The notes below the pieces were generated by a model. It saw only the letters and a list, made by a program, of their open reading frames with translations. It did not search any database and was not told where the DNA came from. From JBCDJI01 sp964351865 (GTDB lineage: Bacteria; Verrucomicrobiota; Verrucomicrobiia; Methylacidiphilales; JBCBYL01): a stretch of DNA of 64,000 nt. A program made the position numbers and the translations under genes. Numbering within the stretch: position 1 is the first letter of the stretch; each line of letters opens with the position of its first letter. Below, in pieces: positions 1 to 8,249 of this stretch. The stretch spans positions 1 to 64,000 of the forward strand of contig CAYGPJ010000015.1 in assembly GCA_964351865.1 (NCBI GenBank). The letters run 5' to 3'.

Positions 1-29
1 CTCACTGTCGTTTACAGACAGATTATTTT

Positions 30-101
<72 letters not shown>

Positions 102-114
102 TAAGGTTTGAATC

Positions 115-357
115 ATGGCTTACGTCTATTTTCTTAAGGGTTCCAACGGGAGGCACTATCTCGGATCCACCACTGATCTGGAACGTCGTCTCGAGGAACA
201 CCGTAGAGGCAAAACCCACACCACTCAAAGACTGGGCACCGACATTGAGCTCCTTGCCTGCAAAGAAACATCCACCCTAGAAGAAGCTCGCAACATGGAG
301 CTTTCTCTCAAAAAGAAGAAGTCGCCTAAGCTAATCCTTTGGCACCTCAATCAATAA
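115..357 (+). CDS. GIY-YIG family small endonuclease-like protein
   Basis: An 80-residue stand-alone GIY-YIG domain of the UvrC-N/YhbQ type. The opening residues MAYVYFLKGSNGRHYLGST carry the family motif as VYF and YLG. They are followed by the conserved DLERRLEEHRRGK helix and an E-A-x-x-x-E segment (EEARNMELSLKKKKSP). Length is typical of these mini-proteins, which are known to occur often next to tRNA and rRNA genes. It starts 13 bp after the tRNA-Met and may be co-transcribed with it. The cellular role of the family is not established; nuclease activity is inferred from the fold. A near-identical but start-less copy lies at 610. Confidence 0.85.
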   Translation: MAYVYFLKGSNGRHYLGSTTDLERRLEEHRRGKTHTTQRLGTDIELLACKETSTLEEARNMELSLKKKKSPKLILWHLNQ

Positions 358-370
358 AGTGGTAAAGCAG

Positions 371-565
371 CCCCGAATGCTTTCGCATACACGTTAACAT
401 AAGAGTTCTAAAGCCTTTAAGGGAGGTTGCATATGAACTGAAGTCTAAGGTAGTGCGTTTTGTCCCCAAAGCGCTGGGTGGAAACTACGGGAAAGCGGTT
501 TGGGGACAAACCGCCCTACCTTTTGCAATTTCCTTATGTTAACGTGTATGCGAATGCTTTCGGGG
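371..565. mobile_element. MITE-like element with 33-bp terminal inverted repeats
   Basis: Positions 371-403 and 533-565 are inverted copies of each other over 33 bp with two mismatches; the shared core reads CGCATACACGTTAACATAAG. The interior holds no gene but contains a REP pair (449-520). The element sits between the intact GIY-YIG gene and the duplicated tRNA 3' half, so it lies at the junction of the tandem duplication. Confidence 0.7.
449..520. repeat. REP pair (BIME-like), copy 1
   Basis: Two hairpins, each headed by the tetranucleotide GTAG, face each other. The plus-strand unit at 450-474 reads GTAG-T-GCGTTTTG-loop-CAAAGCGC. The minus-strand unit at 495-519 reads GTAG-G-GCGGTTTG-loop-CAAACCGC. 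A GTAG head next to a short hairpin, arranged as opposed pairs, is the known architecture of REP sequences mobilised by TnpA-REP (RAYT) transposases. No RAYT gene is visible in this window. Confidence 0.7.
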
Positions 566-838
566 TTGGTCGGGAGTTCAAATCTCCCCTCTGCCATAGT
601 GTTTGAATCATAGCTTACGTCTATTTTCTTAAGGGTTCCAACGGGAGGCACTATCTCGGATCCACCACTGATCTGGAACGTCGTCTCGAGGAACACCGTA
701 GAGGCAAAACCCACACCACTCAAAGACTGGGCACCGACATTGAGCTCCTTGCCTGCAAAGAAACCTCCACTCTCGAAGAAGCTCGTAACATGGAGCTTTC
801 TCTCAAAAAGAAGAAGTCGCCTAAGCTCATCCTTTGGT
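566..838 (+). repeat. Direct repeat: tRNA-Met 3' half plus GIY-YIG gene
   Basis: This 273-bp stretch repeats 71-343 at a constant offset of 495 bp. It starts in the tRNA after the anticodon loop (TTGGTCGGGAGTTC...) and runs through almost the whole GIY-YIG gene with only a handful of substitutions. Just before the left TIR, 358-370 (agtggtaaagcag) resembles the tRNA D-arm agtggtagagcag, so the duplication may once have included more of the tRNA. Confidence 0.85.
610..838 (+). pseudogene. GIY-YIG pseudogene (start codon lost)
   Basis: This is the duplicated copy of the gene at 115. The start codon has become ATA (610-612), and an in-frame TGA lies just upstream. From there the frame stays open and encodes the same residues to LILW. 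The original C-terminus is then replaced by unrelated sequence; the frame would run to a TAA at 979-981. Unless ATA initiates, only a fragment starting at the internal Met at 790 could be made. Confidence 0.75.
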
Positions 839-872
839 ATTTATACCGAATCAAAATGATTAAACACAATGA

Positions 873-897
873 TTCCCGATACACCAGTGATCGGGAA
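873..897. repeat. TTCCCGAT hairpin
   Basis: TTCCCGAT (873-880) pairs with ATCGGGAA (890-897). The same hairpin type recurs twice downstream of tRNA-Pro, at 18965-18995 and 19412-19442, each time with a longer loop. Confidence 0.6.
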
Positions 898-959
898 CAA
901 CTATCGTGCCCACGCAAGCTACCAATGAACACATTGGCTTACTCAAATGGATTTGGTAT

Positions 960-1083
960 TAGTAGTGCGTTGCACGTCTAAAGACGGGTAGGGCGGTTTG
1001 TCTCAAACCGCTTGGGGATACGATGCCAAATAAGATATAGAACCCGATACGGGAACCAGCGCCTTGAGACAAGACGCGCCACC
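960..1083. repeat. REP-containing repeat unit, copy A
   Basis: Positions 960-1077 (118 bp) match the reverse complement of 19267-19384 with a single mismatch. The unit contains GTAG heads at 962 and 988. The second belongs to the hairpin GCGGTTTG-TCT-CAAACCGC, opposed by a REP at about 1060-1083 whose GTAG head has decayed (the flank reads GCCACC instead of CACTACC). No coding potential is seen. Confidence 0.75.
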
Positions 1084-1111
1084 ATAACCGTCATCCTATG
1101 CGCAACGCAAT

Positions 1112-1286
1112 ATTAGAGCGTTTCGCAATTAATTTGCCGCACGATTAGGTGATGCGTCGGTAAGAAATCCTACGGATATTCTCACCCTACACGGGGAAAA
1201 TGTAGGACGAGAATGTCAGGCTACGGCCGGACTTCTTGTCAAACGCCTTGATCATTGCGTCAGATTAAATCTTAAACGCTCTAAAT
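1112..1286. mobile_element. Palindromic MITE-like element, about 175 bp
   Basis: The ends form an imperfect terminal inverted repeat: ATTAGAGCGTTT at 1112 onward, and the inverse AAACGCTCTAAAT near 1274-1286, with pairing continuing inward through AATTAAT/ATTAAAT. The centre folds as ATTCTC-acc-CTACA / TGTAG-gac-GAGAAT around 1175-1217. The whole sequence is therefore one long imperfect palindrome without a gene, as expected of a non-autonomous transposable element. Confidence 0.55.
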
Positions 1287-1287
1287 C

Positions 1288-1343
1288 AGTAGGGCCGCCC
1301 CGAATGATTTTCGGGTTTTGTCAGAAGTTCAACACCCTGCCCT
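1288..1343 (+). repeat. Degenerate tRNA-3'-like fragment
   Basis: The stretch agrees loosely with the duplicated segment near 358-380 and 561-600: a GCCCCGAATG...TTTCGGG hairpin followed by a GTCAGAAGTTCAACACCCTGCC string resembling the tRNA T-arm and acceptor. It looks like an older, decayed copy of the same tRNA-derived repeat. The similarity is weak and was judged by eye. Confidence 0.3.
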
Positions 1344-1350
1344 CCCTAGC

Positions 1351-2688
1351 CTATGGCGCCAGTGGATTCCCGCTGCCATTCAGACACTGTTCCAGTGCTG
1401 CCTGACCTCGAGCTACATAAGCTTGGTAGCGTTCCCGCTTGTTTCTGACATGCGGCTCTAGCGGCTGCATGATGCCGAAGTTCGCCTTCATAGGCTGAAA
1501 ATAACCTGCCTCCGCATGCGTCACATACCATGCCAGCGAACCCAGCATCGTTTCGCGCGGCATTTCCAAAGGCTCGTGCTCCAGCACTAAAGCGGCGGCA
1601 TTACGACCTGCCAATAATCCGGAAGCCGCATTTCCCATATACCCTTCCACCCCGACGATTTGACCAGCAAAAAACAACCCGGGCCGCTGCTTCATCTCCA
1701 TCGTCGGCTTTAACAAACTGGGTGTGTTGATAAAGGTATTGCGATGCATCTGACCAAATCTGACAAACTCCGCATCTTTCAAGCCGGGAATCATTCTCAA
1801 AATACGCTCCTGATCGCCCCATTTGATATTGGTCTGAAAACCAACCAGATTATAGAGACTCCCGGCGGCATTATCCTGGCGGAGTTGAACGACGGCGTGC
1901 GGCCATCTCCCCGTACGCGGGTCATCCAGGCCCACCGGGCGCATTGGCCCGTAAGCGAGCGCTTTTTCTCCCCGACCTGCCATCACTTCAATTGGTAGGC
2001 AGCCTTCAAAAAAGTGATCTCCGTCGGTTTCAAAATCTTTCAGTTCAATGCGTTCCGCTTCTAGCAACGCCTGCACAAATGCCAGATATTCGTCCTGGTT
2101 CAGCGGGCAGTTCAAATAATCGCCGCTCCCATCGTTTTCTCCATAGCGGGAAGCCCGAAAGCAAATGTCCATATCAATACTTTCTGCTTCTACAATCGGC
2201 GACAAGGCATCAAAAAAATACAGGTATTCTTCCCCTGTCAGTTTTTGGATATCTAGCGCCAGCTTCTCACTGGTCAGCGGACCGCTGGCCACCACTACCA
2301 CCCCTTCTTCTGGCAATTTTTCAATTTCTTGGTAAATCACCTGTACCCGAGGGTGCTGACTGACCATTTGTGTCAGTGCTTTACCATAACCCTCCCGATC
2401 CACCGCCAACGCACCTCCCGCCGGAACGGAATGTGCGGTCGCCGCTTTGACCACCACCGATCCTAAGGTTTCCATTTCCGCCTTCAGCATACCGGTCGCC
2501 CGATCCGGCAATTGGGAGCCGAAAGAATTACTGCAAACGAGTTCCCCAAAATATGGCGACCGATGCGCCGGAGTCATTTTCTCCGGTCTCATCTCATACA
2601 AATCCACCTCACAACCAGCTTCTGCTGCCTGCCACGCGGCTTCCGATCCTGCCAGTCCAGCACCGATAACGGTAACTTTTTTATTCAT
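1351..2688 (-). CDS. trmFO: Methylenetetrahydrofolate-tRNA-(uracil-5-)-methyltransferase TrmFO
   Basis: A 445-residue flavoprotein that forms ribothymidine at position 54 of tRNA, using methylene-tetrahydrofolate and FADH2. The N-terminal dinucleotide-binding motif VIGAGLAGSEAA is at residues 7-18. The family signature PYFGELVCSNSFGS (about 45-58), the RPVGLDDPRTGRWPHAVVQLR block and the C-terminal FAGQIVGVEGYMGNAASG FAD-contact segment are all present. Length matches bacterial TrmFO. It stands alone on the minus strand, divergent from the outer-membrane barrel gene at 2767, and ends just beyond the repeat-rich tRNA-Met region. Confidence 0.97.
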   Translation of the reverse strand: MNKKVTVIGAGLAGSEAAWQAAEAGCEVDLYEMRPEKMTPAHRSPYFGELVCSNSFGSQLPDRATGMLKAEMETLGSVVVKAATAHSVPAGGALAVDREGYGKALTQMVSQHPRVQVIYQEIEKLPEEGVVVVASGPLTSEKLALDIQKLTGEEYLYFFDALSPIVEAESIDMDICFRASRYGENDGSGDYLNCPLNQDEYLAFVQALLEAERIELKDFETDGDHFFEGCLPIEVMAGRGEKALAYGPMRPVGLDDPRTGRWPHAVVQLRQDNAAGSLYNLVGFQTNIKWGDQERILRMIPGLKDAEFVRFGQMHRNTFINTPSLLKPTMEMKQRPGLFFAGQIVGVEGYMGNAASGLLAGRNAAALVLEHEPLEMPRETMLGSLAWYVTHAEAGYFQPMKANFGIMQPLEPHVRNKRERYQAYVARGQAALEQCLNGSGNPLAP

Positions 2689-2766
2689 AATAACTTACAA
2701 AGCTCTCTCGATAATCTCGCAAACTACCGCTTGCTTTCAAACTAATAGTACGTTTCAATTTTCCTG

Positions 2767-3876
2767 ATGAAAGTGACTGTCGTACAAAGATATGCAATTC
2801 TTTTTACTATTTCCGTTTTGTTCTGTGCAGCGAATGCTATGGCCTTCCCTGCTCAACAGCAGCAGCAGCAGCAAAGCTCTTCCATCAGTGAAGATAAGAT
2901 AGTAGCTAACACAGAAAATCCAACTTCACCCGGCTTTGCCCCTTCGCAAGCCAACGATCAGTCTCAAAGCCGTGTCACGATGCGTATCAACGCACCGACC
3001 CGACTCTCTGCCAGTAGCGCTGACATCAACTCGACTGGGCAAACTGTACCCTCCGAATGGTTCCGCAACCCTTCTCTCTTTGCTGAAAGTATTTTCACTG
3101 CGAGCAATGACCGCAGACGCTTTGGGCCCAACGGGTTCCAATACACGGTGCAGGCAGGTATCGATTTTGAAACGAAATCTGATTTCATTGTCGGTTTAAT
3201 GTATTCCCCCTCCATTTATGATGCACGGATTGATGACCTAGGTGCCGGCGCCTTAGGAGGGCTTACTGACTTGGAAACAGAATCGCATTTTGGAACCCTC
3301 TACGTCGCGCGACCAATTAATGAACATTTCTTTGCTGGTGCCACTTTCACTTTCGGCAAAACCACCACTCGCACCGAATTACAGCAAAGTGGATTCGCGG
3401 TGCCCACCGCAGGGGTGATTACCAAATCTGAAAGCGAAATCTTTACGTTCTCGCCTTCGGCATTCGTCGGTTTCAGTAAGACCTTCGACACCTTCGCGGT
3501 CTCAACGACGGCATCCTATATCTACTCAGAAGGCTACTGGCAGGTGGATGACAACTCAGGAGTTCGCCCCAACCCATCTAAGTTCTCACGCAGCACTGGC
3601 ACCTTCACCTGGTTGATGCAGGGAACCTACTTCCTGACCGATACCGTAGACCTTTCTCTGTCGCACAAGATGACACAAATATTACATACCAACAGTTTTC
3701 TTCCCTTGGGAGCCAACAACGGGGAACACGACCACAATTGGAGCACGGTCGGGTTTGATATCAACTGGTTGCTGAGCCAAGCTGTGAGTGTTTACGGCGG
3801 AGTCGAATACGATTTATTCAACCGTAACTTCAAAGAAACTATCTCCGGCAACGTCGGTGTCAGTTACAACTTTTAG
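2767..3876 (+). CDS. Outer-membrane beta-barrel protein (autotransporter-barrel-like)
   Basis: A 369-residue exported protein. A signal peptide (about residues 1-27, hydrophobic core then ANAMAFP) is followed by a low-complexity segment with seven consecutive Gln and many Ser/Thr, then from about residue 95 a region of alternating amphipathic strands ending GVSYNF. A terminal aromatic residue is the signal for BAM-mediated insertion. It is paralogous to the protein at 8250: both begin the barrel with a WFR-x-P-x-x-FA motif and end Y-x-F. No passenger domain is evident, so it may be a porin-like or structural barrel. The gene is divergent from trmFO. Confidence 0.7.
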   Translation: MKVTVVQRYAILFTISVLFCAANAMAFPAQQQQQQQSSSISEDKIVANTENPTSPGFAPSQANDQSQSRVTMRINAPTRLSASSADINSTGQTVPSEWFRNPSLFAESIFTASNDRRRFGPNGFQYTVQAGIDFETKSDFIVGLMYSPSIYDARIDDLGAGALGGLTDLETESHFGTLYVARPINEHFFAGATFTFGKTTTRTELQQSGFAVPTAGVITKSESEIFTFSPSAFVGFSKTFDTFAVSTTASYIYSEGYWQVDDNSGVRPNPSKFSRSTGTFTWLMQGTYFLTDTVDLSLSHKMTQILHTNSFLPLGANNGEHDHNWSTVGFDINWLLSQAVSVYGGVEYDLFNRNFKETISGNVGVSYNF

Positions 3877-3899
3877 TCAACCCTGAACGTCCGGCTGAC

Positions 3900-4685
3900 T
3901 CACTCTCTCCAAAGTTTGATAGTTGAGGAGATATAGCGCGAGCGTTCGCGAGCAAAAACTCTCGCCTCCACCTCCATGCCGGCCAGAAATTGTTGCCATT
4001 CCGCCTGATTGCGAGGCGCTTGAGGTGTCTGTAAAAACTGACGCACCCAGATGAACCCTGTAAAGCTCACCTGGCCTTTCCAATCGGGGCCCAGCTTTGA
4101 CTGCATCCATTCCACTTCTGCTGGAAACCTCCGCTTAAAGTCCACCGGCCTGCGCGAAAACATCCGCAGTTCATAAGTCTCCTCATCGGGGGCCGCAGCA
4201 GAAAGAATAAAGTTAAATGGAAACGGACCATTCATCTGACTTTGAGGAATCACATCGGCATGACAAACATCCAGCAGCAAGATGCTCGGTTGCCCGCCTA
4301 ATTTTGCAGCCCCACCAAATCCTTCGGCCCAGAACACCTTCTCTTTACCGGGAAAGTCCAACCTGCCGGAGGGTGTCTGGTGACTTGCCACATAGATGAT
4401 GTTAACTCCAACTGAAGCGCTGCTTCGAAACTGTTCTTGAAATTGAGTCAGTTCATCCGGAGTTGAATTTTCCAAAGAATTTTCATTCAGATGGTAGTGC
4501 CAATCACGTAAAGACTCCCGCACGAGTACCGAGGTGTTTTTCCAACCAATCAGATCGTTACGGTGACCATAGTCCCAATTCACATAGGAATAATAGTGAG
4601 CCGAATTGGCCTCCTCCGCATTTGCACACAACGCGGCAGAAAACATCCCCGCTACCAGCAGCATCCATACTCTGAAAATATTCAC
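3900..4685 (-). CDS. Caspase-like (peptidase C14 fold) exported protein
   Basis: A 261-residue protein, probably starting at GTG, with a signal peptide (LLVAGMFSAALCANAEE). The core has a caspase-hemoglobinase pattern: a beta strand leading to His102 (IIYVASHQTPSG) and a second strand leading to Cys141 (ILLLDVCHADV), matching the His-Gly and D-x-C-H-x motifs of metacaspase-like enzymes. The Gly after His is replaced by Gln, so activity is uncertain. It is the last gene of a three-gene minus-strand operon after a FecR-domain protein and a CHASE2 adenylate cyclase, with a 48-bp gap. This suggests an envelope signalling module. The fold assignment is inferred from motifs only. Confidence 0.55.
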   Translation of the reverse strand: MNIFRVWMLLVAGMFSAALCANAEEANSAHYYSYVNWDYGHRNDLIGWKNTSVLVRESLRDWHYHLNENSLENSTPDELTQFQEQFRSSASVGVNIIYVASHQTPSGRLDFPGKEKVFWAEGFGGAAKLGGQPSILLLDVCHADVIPQSQMNGPFPFNFILSAAAPDEETYELRMFSRRPVDFKRRFPAEVEWMQSKLGPDWKGQVSFTGFIWVRQFLQTPQAPRNQAEWQQFLAGMEVEARVFARERSRYISSTIKLWRE

Positions 4686-4733
4686 TATTCCTCCTGACAG
4701 CTATAAAATCTACCTTAACCTTACCCTAACCCC

Positions 4734-5717
4734 TTATCGCATGCCCGAAGAGGGACGTATCGAGCGGGTATTTTGCTGCCGCAGGGTTTCACGCGCATTG
4801 TCTTTGGCGGTATCGCGTATCACCCGTCGCAGGAAGAGTTGTTTACGTAGTTCACTAGCTCGTTTAGCCGCGGCCCGTAAGTCCTGCTCCAAGCTGTCTG
4901 GCACGGTCTGATTCTGAGCCTGCAGTGATTCTTTTTTAAGATTCAATGCACCCTCGGACTTCGTCGCCTGGAGATATTGTCCGTGGATTTGTCGGGTGTT
5001 GGAATCCGAAACAGGTTCAATCGACCCCTTATTCATCAGATAAGCCCCGCCTGCGGCACCTGCCACTGAACCGGAATGCACATAGAGGGCCGCTTGTCCT
5101 TCCCCTCCGCGTGCTTTGGCTAAGGTAGCATGAACACTACCATTATTCACACGGGCCCCGTTGAGTGAAAAGGTGCCGCTCACGTTCACTTCGGAATAGG
5201 CGTTTTCCCTGCCAGGGGCCAACGTAAACGAACCACTGACTCGCTCCCCCTTGAAACCTGCATCGCTTTTCGCATTGGCAAAAATAGCACCTTCCCTGAT
5301 CGCAAACTGACCTGAATCCGCATCAACGGTAAACTCCGTGCCCACTGCTCCACAGATGGCCGTCGGAGTCTCTACCTCCACCCGGCTTCCCTGCAGGTTT
5401 TTCAGTTCCAGATCCACTTTACCGGCATTCAGTTTGATCACGCGGCGAAATTTACTGGTAGCCGCTCCGATTCCCGATATCTGAACCTCGCTGCGGGGCA
5501 ACAGTCTGAATACATTTTGTGGGCTGAACTCGACTTTGAGCGGACTTTGCTGGGTGCGGGCCCACCAACCTAATGGATATTTTTGCGACACTTGAACCGG
5601 CGCGTAAGCCGAAGGGCTTTTGCCAACTTCACCCGCACCGTCCACCACCACGAATTCGTTAGCTCCAGCTGTAAACCCGATGCCGACGATCAACGCTGAA
5701 CAGAAAAGCTTTTTCAT
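4734..5717 (-). CDS. FecR-domain exported protein
   Basis: A 327-residue protein with a signal peptide (KKLFCSALIVGIGFTAGANEF) and a FecR domain over about residues 40-175. Visible hallmarks are the strand set around FRLLPRSEVQISG and the block TAICGAVGTEFTVD followed by GQFAIREGAIF. The C-terminal part is Ala/Gly-rich, then charged and probably helical, with a DLRAAAKRASELRKQLFLRR coiled segment near residues 283-302. FecR domains in anti-sigma factors sense envelope signals. Here no sigma factor is nearby and the partner is the CHASE2 cyclase immediately upstream, as is common for stand-alone FecR proteins. ATG at 5717 was preferred to the GTG one codon upstream. Confidence 0.8.
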   Translation of the reverse strand: MKKLFCSALIVGIGFTAGANEFVVVDGAGEVGKSPSAYAPVQVSQKYPLGWWARTQQSPLKVEFSPQNVFRLLPRSEVQISGIGAATSKFRRVIKLNAGKVDLELKNLQGSRVEVETPTAICGAVGTEFTVDADSGQFAIREGAIFANAKSDAGFKGERVSGSFTLAPGRENAYSEVNVSGTFSLNGARVNNGSVHATLAKARGGEGQAALYVHSGSVAGAAGGAYLMNKGSIEPVSDSNTRQIHGQYLQATKSEGALNLKKESLQAQNQTVPDSLEQDLRAAAKRASELRKQLFLRRVIRDTAKDNARETLRQQNTRSIRPSSGMR

Positions 5718-5769
5718 CACATTTTTATACTAGCTTCTGCAGAGCCGATTTACAAATGGAAAGGCATCT

Positions 5770-8148
5770 TCAATCCTTACTCGTGCGAATGTAGGCCCCA
5801 TTCCATCCTTCCGTAGGCGGGTCTGATCTCAGGACATCCAATCGTTTGAGCATATTTTTACAGGCCAGATCTCGCGAATGCTCTTTTAGACTGCTCACAA
5901 AATGTTCTGTTGCCTGATCCCATTTTCTCGCCCACATCGCATGTAAACCTGCTTCGTAGTGCTTGATCCATGGGCCGTTTTGAGAAATCGGATAAATCAG
6001 TTCGTAGATATCAATCGGTTCCGTCTTGCCCTTCACGACAATTTTGTCCAACAGTCGAGTTGCGAATTCACCTGCTGGCAATAAGGCATGCGTTTTCTGC
6101 CCAAGGATAATCCGGGAGCCATACTCCTTGTTAGCCGGCTCTAGGCGCGCGGCTAAATTCACCGCATCTCCCATGACGGTGTATTGAAATCGCTTCTCCG
6201 ATCCCATATTACCGGCAGATACTTGTCCGCTGTTGATGCCCATACGAACCGCGAGACGAATCCCCGCTTCTTCTTCAATTTGTGTATTCAACACATCCAA
6301 CGCCTGTAATTGCAAAAGCGCAGCGTGACATGCCTTGCGAGCATGCTCTTTATCTTCGAGTGGCACTCCCCATTCAGCCATGATGGCATCCCCTTCATAC
6401 TTATCCACGAATCCCCCCGTAGATAGAATAATTTCACTCATCGGGGTCAGGTAGCGATTTAACAGCTTAGATAGCTCCTGCGGTTCAAGGCGCTCGGAAA
6501 TGGTCGTGAAGCCAGCCACATCTGAAAACAAGATCGTCGCCTCCATACGAGCACCTTCTAATGAAATTTCCCCGCGATTCGCTTCCATCATTTTGAGTAC
6601 ATCGGGCGAAACCGCAGCCGAGAAAACTTTCCTCAACTCGTTACGCCGCTTGGCTTCCAGAGTATAGCCATGTGTCGTTTGCAGCGTCGTGAGCAGCAGC
6701 GCAATACCGGTCGGAACCAGAACTTCTATCAGGTAAGACTGGAGCACGAACACCGCAAAAGAGGTTGCCGGAATCAGTAGAATCAATAAGACAAAGGGGA
6801 CCGGCAGATAGTTTTTCCCACGTATTCGAACCCACTCCCACATCGCCCAGAAAACACCGGCAATCAAAAAACAAACCACTCCTCGTCTCGTCGTACTGGG
6901 AGACACCAAACCATCGCTTTCCAATAAATTCTGGACTGCCATCGCATGCGCCATCACATTAGGAATATTATCTTCCAGTGGAAAATTGCCGATATCCCCC
7001 CCCCCGGTGAACCCCTGCGCAATAAATGCCAGCCTATCCGTTACGGTGTTCCTGATCAGTGTTTCCGCCTGCGCACGCTCCATCATCGTCGCATCACTGT
7101 GCTCATCAAGCAACAAGCCGTTGTGAGTAATATCGGCGAACCCCACCTTCTCGATATCTTTGTAGCGCGCACGATAGCGGAGCATCAGATTTCCTTTTTC
7201 GTCTAAGGGAACGCGGTATTGTTGCTTTCCAGTATCCAGCACCAATGACTGACCAGCCTTGATCTGCATACCCGGCAACCCCTGCCCCATCGGTTTTAAA
7301 TCTGATAGATCGATATCCAAGTATGCCAAAAAGGAAATCAGGGCTAACGAAGGGACCATCATATTTTCCCCATCCGGCGATACCAATTGATAAACCATCG
7401 GCACCCTCCGCACCAGGCCTCCTCGATCGCGAGGGGTATTGATTCCCCCCAGCCCGATAGGCGCACTCATGAACTGATTCACAGGTAATTGAGTCGATTC
7501 GAACTTAGGGATACTTGCCGATGAAACCACAATGCCATCCGGCACGGAAAACCCCGCCATCGCGTCCCGGTCCCAATTGTATTTCAGTCTCTGCTTGGTG
7601 ACCGGATCTTCCGGAAAAACAAAGGGCAGAATGACGCGCGGAGACCTGCCCCCCGCCATCCGCTCGTCTGCCATATCCCAGAACAGATTAGCCATCGCAT
7701 CATTACCTCTGGACTCCACTTCATATAATTTTTGTTTGGGTAGCGTAGAGGACCGCATTTGAAACTGCTGGGCCAGTTCTTCGCCGCGTTCCGAGAGGCG
7801 TTTGAACCTCGACTCGACAAACAAGATATCAAAAGCGATCACCTTGGGAAAAAAGAAGTCTTTTTGAAACTGAAGATGGAAAACCCAGTTCTCACGGTTG
7901 ACCCATCCCCCCTTACTCCAGACATCCGAAAACAAAGAACTATCCGGGTCGACCGAGCGATCATCAATCGCAATGATCACTATGTCATCAGAAACTTGCG
8001 GCCCTTTGATGCGATATTCTAAACGCTGCATCAAATCCACTGCTTTCGCCTCGAACACTTGCACCGAGGGAGTGCAGCTCAATCCCCACGCCAGTAGTGC
8101 CAGTGCAACACATACCGTCAAAGGTAGAAACTTGGATTCCAAGGACAT
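5770..8148 (-). CDS. CHASE2-domain adenylate/guanylate cyclase
   Basis: A 792-residue membrane signalling enzyme. An N-terminal membrane helix (about 8-25) is followed by a large periplasmic CHASE2 sensor (about 30-400, with DDIVIIAIDDRSV), then three transmembrane helices (about 415-500) and a cytoplasmic class III nucleotide cyclase domain (about 535-735). Catalytic elements are intact: FSDVAGFT and YEGDAIMAEWG supply the two metal-binding Asp residues, and KRFQYTVMGDAVNLAARLE the substrate region. It should produce cAMP or cGMP in response to an extracytoplasmic cue. It is the first gene of the operon with fecR-like and caspase-like genes and is divergent from the outer-membrane barrel at 8250. 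Confidence 0.93.
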   Translation of the reverse strand: MSLESKFLPLTVCVALALLAWGLSCTPSVQVFEAKAVDLMQRLEYRIKGPQVSDDIVIIAIDDRSVDPDSSLFSDVWSKGGWVNRENWVFHLQFQKDFFFPKVIAFDILFVESRFKRLSERGEELAQQFQMRSSTLPKQKLYEVESRGNDAMANLFWDMADERMAGGRSPRVILPFVFPEDPVTKQRLKYNWDRDAMAGFSVPDGIVVSSASIPKFESTQLPVNQFMSAPIGLGGINTPRDRGGLVRRVPMVYQLVSPDGENMMVPSLALISFLAYLDIDLSDLKPMGQGLPGMQIKAGQSLVLDTGKQQYRVPLDEKGNLMLRYRARYKDIEKVGFADITHNGLLLDEHSDATMMERAQAETLIRNTVTDRLAFIAQGFTGGGDIGNFPLEDNIPNVMAHAMAVQNLLESDGLVSPSTTRRGVVCFLIAGVFWAMWEWVRIRGKNYLPVPFVLLILLIPATSFAVFVLQSYLIEVLVPTGIALLLTTLQTTHGYTLEAKRRNELRKVFSAAVSPDVLKMMEANRGEISLEGARMEATILFSDVAGFTTISERLEPQELSKLLNRYLTPMSEIILSTGGFVDKYEGDAIMAEWGVPLEDKEHARKACHAALLQLQALDVLNTQIEEEAGIRLAVRMGINSGQVSAGNMGSEKRFQYTVMGDAVNLAARLEPANKEYGSRIILGQKTHALLPAGEFATRLLDKIVVKGKTEPIDIYELIYPISQNGPWIKHYEAGLHAMWARKWDQATEHFVSSLKEHSRDLACKNMLKRLDVLRSDPPTEGWNGAYIRTSKD

Positions 8149-8249
8149 AAATGCTTGTAACGTGTTCGAGGATAATGGTCAACGGTGCTTAAGTAATTTA
8201 AAGCCATAATTGACTTGCTAGACTGAACATCAAGCGATAATTAATCCCA

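Noticed and set aside
790..981. Open frame starting at the internal Met of the second GIY-YIG copy
   Set aside because: It covers only the end of the degraded nuclease and runs into repeat sequence; treated as part of the pseudogene.
1944..2363. 139-codon plus-strand frame inside trmFO
   Set aside because: Antisense shadow of a clearly conserved gene; no recognisable domain.
8210..8241. TTGACT ... GATAAT as a promoter for the second barrel gene
   Set aside because: The spacing is 20 bp, too long for a standard sigma-70 promoter; not reported as a feature.
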